Below are positions 20,695 through 23,689 of a DNA stretch of 23,689 bases, one piece after another. This stretch comes from an uncultured Clostridia bacterium (GTDB lineage Bacteria > Bacillota_A > Clostridia > Christensenellales > UBA1242). Both the position numbers and the translations under genes were made by a program. The notes below the pieces were generated by a model. That model was not told the origin of the DNA, made no database searches, and saw only the letters and a program-made list of their open reading frames with translations. The DNA is taken from assembly GCA_947629895.1 (NCBI GenBank), contig CANRFP010000011.1, positions 1-23,689 on the forward strand, written 5' to 3'. Each line of letters starts with the position of its first letter. Within the stretch, counting starts at the first letter, position 1.

Positions 20695-23689
20695 TCATCT
20701 CGTTGACATGTCTTCTCTTGTTTTCTTGCGTTTTCTTGCATAGAAGAATGCGATGAAAAGCACAACCGCAAGAATTATGGCTGCCGGGATAATCAAATAT
20801 AAATACCAATTTGAGCCCGTTCTCATGAAGATGTTTACGTTTGAACCTAAAACTCCAAACACGCCATAATAGTGAAGTTCGTCATAGAAAATTGCATTGT
20901 TAGCCCCATAAATTGTGTGTCCATTAAAGTTGAAAGTTCCGTCAAATGGGTTTTCTTCCGTGCCAATTGGTGTCCAGAATTTTGCGTTGAGATTTAGGTC
21001 TTTTGTGAGGATGTAACTTGCTTTTGAATATTTTAAGCCACGTCTTGAAGTTGCCCCGCTGTTTACAAGCCTCATCATCAAAATCAAATCTTCAACAGAT
21101 GTTATCCTGTATGGTTCATCATTTGAACCCCAACCAGACAACTGTTCATTTTCAAGAATTTCATCGTTCCAAAGCTCTCGCGTAAAGGTTATGTCAATGG
21201 CCACCGAACCTTCAATTGAATTTTCTTCGATGAAGGCTTTTGAAAGCACAATTTTTCCATTTTCAAACAACTCTGGGTTGCTGTAAGAATTGCCCTTGTT
21301 GGTTATTAAAATTTGGCTTATTGAATATCTGTCAAAAACAAGAATTTCAATAATGATATCTCCTTCGCTCAATGCAGCTGTAAACGCTTTTGTTTCTTGC
21401 CCGCGATAGAGAACTCGCCCTGCATTTCGAACATTATTTTCATCCACTGCATTTTCAAGAACGTCATCCAAAGTTGTTGTGATGAACACCGAAACTCTTT
21501 GTCTCTCAAAAATTGGCATAATTGTTATTTCTGGCATTGACGCATCATCCCATGCGTTTGGATGGTATTCTGGCAAAACTTCAAATTGGAAATATTGATA
21601 GCCTTTTTCGTAACGCACATATTTGATATTGTCAAAAGTTTTAGAATCTCCAAAAATGTCTTTATAGTTCCAAAGTAAGCCATAGTTTGGAGAAACAAAC
21701 ATTTTTAACGTGATTATGTCGCCAACCTCAACATTCATTTCTCTTGGGTTGTTGACAGTTTCAAGGATTTCCCCTTTGAAGCCATTTCGCCTTGCTTCAG
21801 CAATATTTCCATTTGTTCTGTCATAATCAAATTTAAGCAAAACGCCTTTTCCTGCAAACACAAGCCTCATAGAGAGTTGTAAATTTGGATTTTGCCTTAC
21901 TGTGTAAGTTGGATTTGTTGAAGGCCTGCCAAGAAGAGGATAAACGCTCCAAGAAACAAATCTATATCCTTCATCTGCTTCAGCAAAAACTGTGACTTCT
22001 TTATTTGGGTCATAATATCCCTTTTGATTGAGCTCATAAGCTGTGCCCTTGCTGCCTTCTTCATAGCCCTCTTGTGAAAGAGTGAACTTGCCAAGCCCGC
22101 CATCAACTTGAACGCTTATTTGCCTAAAATACCACAGTTCAACATGGCATTCCGAATATGCATCCGCCTCATCAGAGGTCCAAGGGATGTTGTTTGATGA
22201 AGCATAGTTTGATGTGTCAATGTAAGACCACTCCGATTCGCCCGGCCTACGCTGTGCGATTATCATTTTGAAGAACTCAAAACCCGCAACTTTTGGCGCA
22301 ACAAAACGAATGTCTGTGCCATAAGCAACTTCAATGCTTAAAGGCTCTGTGAAATAATACCATGAATTGTAGTTGTTCACACCAGAAATCAAATCTTTTG
22401 CAGTGAGTTCCACGCTAAGTGGCGCGTTGAATGAGAAGGTTATTCTGGTTTTCAGGTAAGACATATATAAGTATAGTGAAATTTCAATTGAGCCGTCTGG
22501 CATCATCTTTGCGTTGTCTTCCAGAACATAGTGTGTTGGGGTGATTGAATTTAAGGCATATCCATTTTCGGTCCAAGGGCCAACAAACATGAAGTCAGAA
22601 TTCACATAAAGTCTACCCGCGCCGTTTTCACGCGTGAAGTAACCTTGATAAACATAGTTTGTTCTCTTCAAAGTGAGTTTTGCAATTTCATCAAGCCCAA
22701 AATCAAATGTTTCAAAATAATAAATGCTTCTTGTCAACAAAATTGTGTCATTGTCTTTAAACAAAACATTATAAGTTGTTGGAATCAGCATAAGCTTTAT
22801 ACTGTTCACATCCAAGAAATCTCTAACTTTAAACGTCACCTTGCCCGTGAAGCCCGTGTCTTCAATCACAAGTTTTTCAAACAAAATTTCTCCAACTATA
22901 ATTTCTGTGCCATCAGCTGAAACAATAATTGCATTTTTATAGGTGAAACCTGCCCTTATGAACGCCGTCACTGAGAAACCAACATTTGTGTAACCAGAAA
23001 CGCGGATTTGTGGTGTTTCATTGCTTGAAACCCATGCTCTGCCTTTGCTGTCATCGTCTATTGTAACCCTAAACAAACCGCCGTCAACTTCAAAGTTCTC
23101 TCCCGTTTTTTCGCTGACAAACGAAAGGTCAACAAAGTTTAATTGTGAAGTGTAAACCAAATCAATTTCAAAGCGTCCCAAGTTGGTTGACAGCACGTAA
23201 ACACTGTATAACAGCCCGTCGCCATTTGGATTTTCTTGATTGATTAACAAAATGTCGCCAGTGTAATCAATTCGGCTGAGAACAAAACCTTTTCTTGTGA
23301 CATTTATTAAAAGTTCAAAAACGCTGTTTGAATGAGAAACAACAGAAAATTCTGAATTTGAAACCAATTTTCCATCAACAAAATCATCTGCTGCAAAGTG
23401 GATGCGCGTGTTGTTGATATAGCCAAAGCTGTTTAACGCATTCGCTCCGCTTCTTATTGTAATTTCACTTAAATCCTCTTCAAGATTTGAAACGTCATTT
23501 TCAATTTCAAGTTTGGACGAGAAACTAAGTTCAACCTCTTTGGCTTGCAAAACAACATAAACGTCTCGCACCTCAGATTGAAGTTGGTTCCCTTTTATTG
23601 AGAACACCGCTTTGCCATTCACAAAATCGGCTCTTCCTTCAAACACCACAACAAAATCGGTGTCGATATAATATCCAAACCCAACAAAG
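20695..23689 (-). CDS. large cell-surface protein, N-terminus cut by window edge
   Basis: At least 998 residues are visible and the frame is open to the right edge; the GTG at 23649 is an internal Val, not a start. The visible part is almost all beta-structure and rich in Asn/Thr/Tyr/Phe, consistent with an exported adhesin-like protein. About halfway (near nt 22110-21945) lies an InlB B-repeat-like module: GGLGKFTLSQEGYEEGSKGT, then YYDPNKEVTVFAEADEGYRF and VSWS. Near the C-terminus (about nt 21140-20890) a GLUG-like module reads GWGSNDEPYRITSVEDLILM, LTKDLNLNAKFWTPIG and GTFNFNGHTIYGANN. One membrane helix (WYLYLIIPAAIILAVVLFIA onward) and a basic cytoplasmic tail (ARKRKKTREDMSTR) end the protein, so it is anchored by a C-terminal transmembrane segment and not by LPXTG. 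Target or ligand is unknown. Confidence 0.85.
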   Translation of the reverse strand, partial: FVGFGYYIDTDFVVVFEGRADFVNGKAVFSIKGNQLQSEVRDVYVVLQAKEVELSFSSKLEIENDVSNLEEDLSEITIRSGANALNSFGYINNTRIHFAADDFVDGKLVSNSEFSVVSHSNSVFELLINVTRKGFVLSRIDYTGDILLINQENPNGDGLLYSVYVLSTNLGRFEIDLVYTSQLNFVDLSFVSEKTGENFEVDGGLFRVTIDDDSKGRAWVSSNETPQIRVSGYTNVGFSVTAFIRAGFTYKNAIIVSADGTEIIVGEILFEKLVIEDTGFTGKVTFKVRDFLDVNSIKLMLIPTTYNVLFKDNDTILLTRSIYYFETFDFGLDEIAKLTLKRTNYVYQGYFTRENGAGRLYVNSDFMFVGPWTENGYALNSITPTHYVLEDNAKMMPDGSIEISLYLYMSYLKTRITFSFNAPLSVELTAKDLISGVNNYNSWYYFTEPLSIEVAYGTDIRFVAPKVAGFEFFKMIIAQRRPGESEWSYIDTSNYASSNNIPWTSDEADAYSECHVELWYFRQISVQVDGGLGKFTLSQEGYEEGSKGTAYELNQKGYYDPNKEVTVFAEADEGYRFVSWSVYPLLGRPSTNPTYTVRQNPNLQLSMRLVFAGKGVLLKFDYDRTNGNIAEARRNGFKGEILETVNNPREMNVEVGDIITLKMFVSPNYGLLWNYKDIFGDSKTFDNIKYVRYEKGYQYFQFEVLPEYHPNAWDDASMPEITIMPIFERQRVSVFITTTLDDVLENAVDENNVRNAGRVLYRGQETKAFTAALSEGDIIIEILVFDRYSISQILITNKGNSYSNPELFENGKIVLSKAFIEENSIEGSVAIDITFTRELWNDEILENEQLSGWGSNDEPYRITSVEDLILMMRLVNSGATSRRGLKYSKASYILTKDLNLNAKFWTPIGTEENPFDGTFNFNGHTIYGANNAIFYDELHYYGVFGVLGSNVNIFMRTGSNWYLYLIIPAAIILAVVLFIAFFYARKRKKTREDMSTR

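Noticed and set aside
23647..23649. GTG at 23649 as the start of the surface protein
   Set aside because: The frame is open upstream to the window edge and there is no ribosome-binding site; it encodes an internal Val.
1..23689. CRISPR arrays, tRNA/rRNA genes, insertion sequences, prophage or integrase genes
   Set aside because: No spaced repeats, cloverleaf-like sequences, transposase motifs or attachment-like duplications were found by eye.

Overview
The window looks like a chromosomal segment of an uncultured, AT-rich, low-GC Firmicute, most likely a gut-type Clostridia lineage; Christensenellales-like is a guess from general style, not a computed placement. The grounds are a T-box leader, strong AGGAGG-type Shine-Dalgarno sites, SpmA/SpmB spore-maturation proteins, a RicT (YaaT) gene beside holB as in Bacillus and Clostridium, a SpoVB/MurJ-type flippase beside an HU gene, and a BclA-like jelly-roll protein. 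TGA is used as a stop. No tRNA, rRNA, CRISPR array, IS element or prophage gene was seen.

Layout. 1-3264: the start of an unidentified minus-strand gene, a Myb/SANT-like DNA-binding protein, a divergent hypothetical gene, a 48-aa ORF abutting recO, and a BclA C-terminal-like surface or spore protein. 3344-6300: a consensus promoter, an Asp-type (GAC) T-box leader, archaeal-type aspS, then asnS, ending in a bidirectional terminator. 6297-8140 (minus): HU and a MurJ/SpoVB-family flippase. 8200-11209: mostly small or unknown genes (a 171-aa protein, a 419-aa protein with a Lys/Pro-rich tail, a 53-aa protein, a Cys-rich DUF1540-like protein) plus rplI. 11210-12762 (minus): tatD-rsmA, divergent from spmA-spmB (12860-13932, plus). 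13947-17172 (minus): holB-ricT-trmN6, followed by a separately promoted unknown gene. 17236-23689 (minus): a large cell-surface protein cut by the window edge, then uppP and a Ca2+-type P-type ATPase.

How the genes work together. Most are housekeeping: aminoacylation, recombination repair, rRNA dimethylation, the ribosome, the clamp loader, and lipid carrier recycling or flipping. Sporulation and surface genes are scattered among them. The order holB-ricT-trmN6 and the pair tatD-rsmA match the conserved Firmicute origin-proximal neighbourhood.

The most notable non-coding signals are these. (1) A recurring promoter layout puts the -10 box exactly 6 nt before an ATG that has no Shine-Dalgarno site (tatD, the 419-aa gene, holB; weaker in spmA and others), which predicts leaderless mRNAs. 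(2) Several intrinsic terminators have the stop codon inside or touching the hairpin, the signature linked to transcription running ahead of ribosomes. (3) An archaeal-type AspRS is controlled by a bacterial T-box. (4) An exact 12-bp direct repeat lies around the promoter of the Myb-like regulator. I did not find an obviously new multi-gene system.
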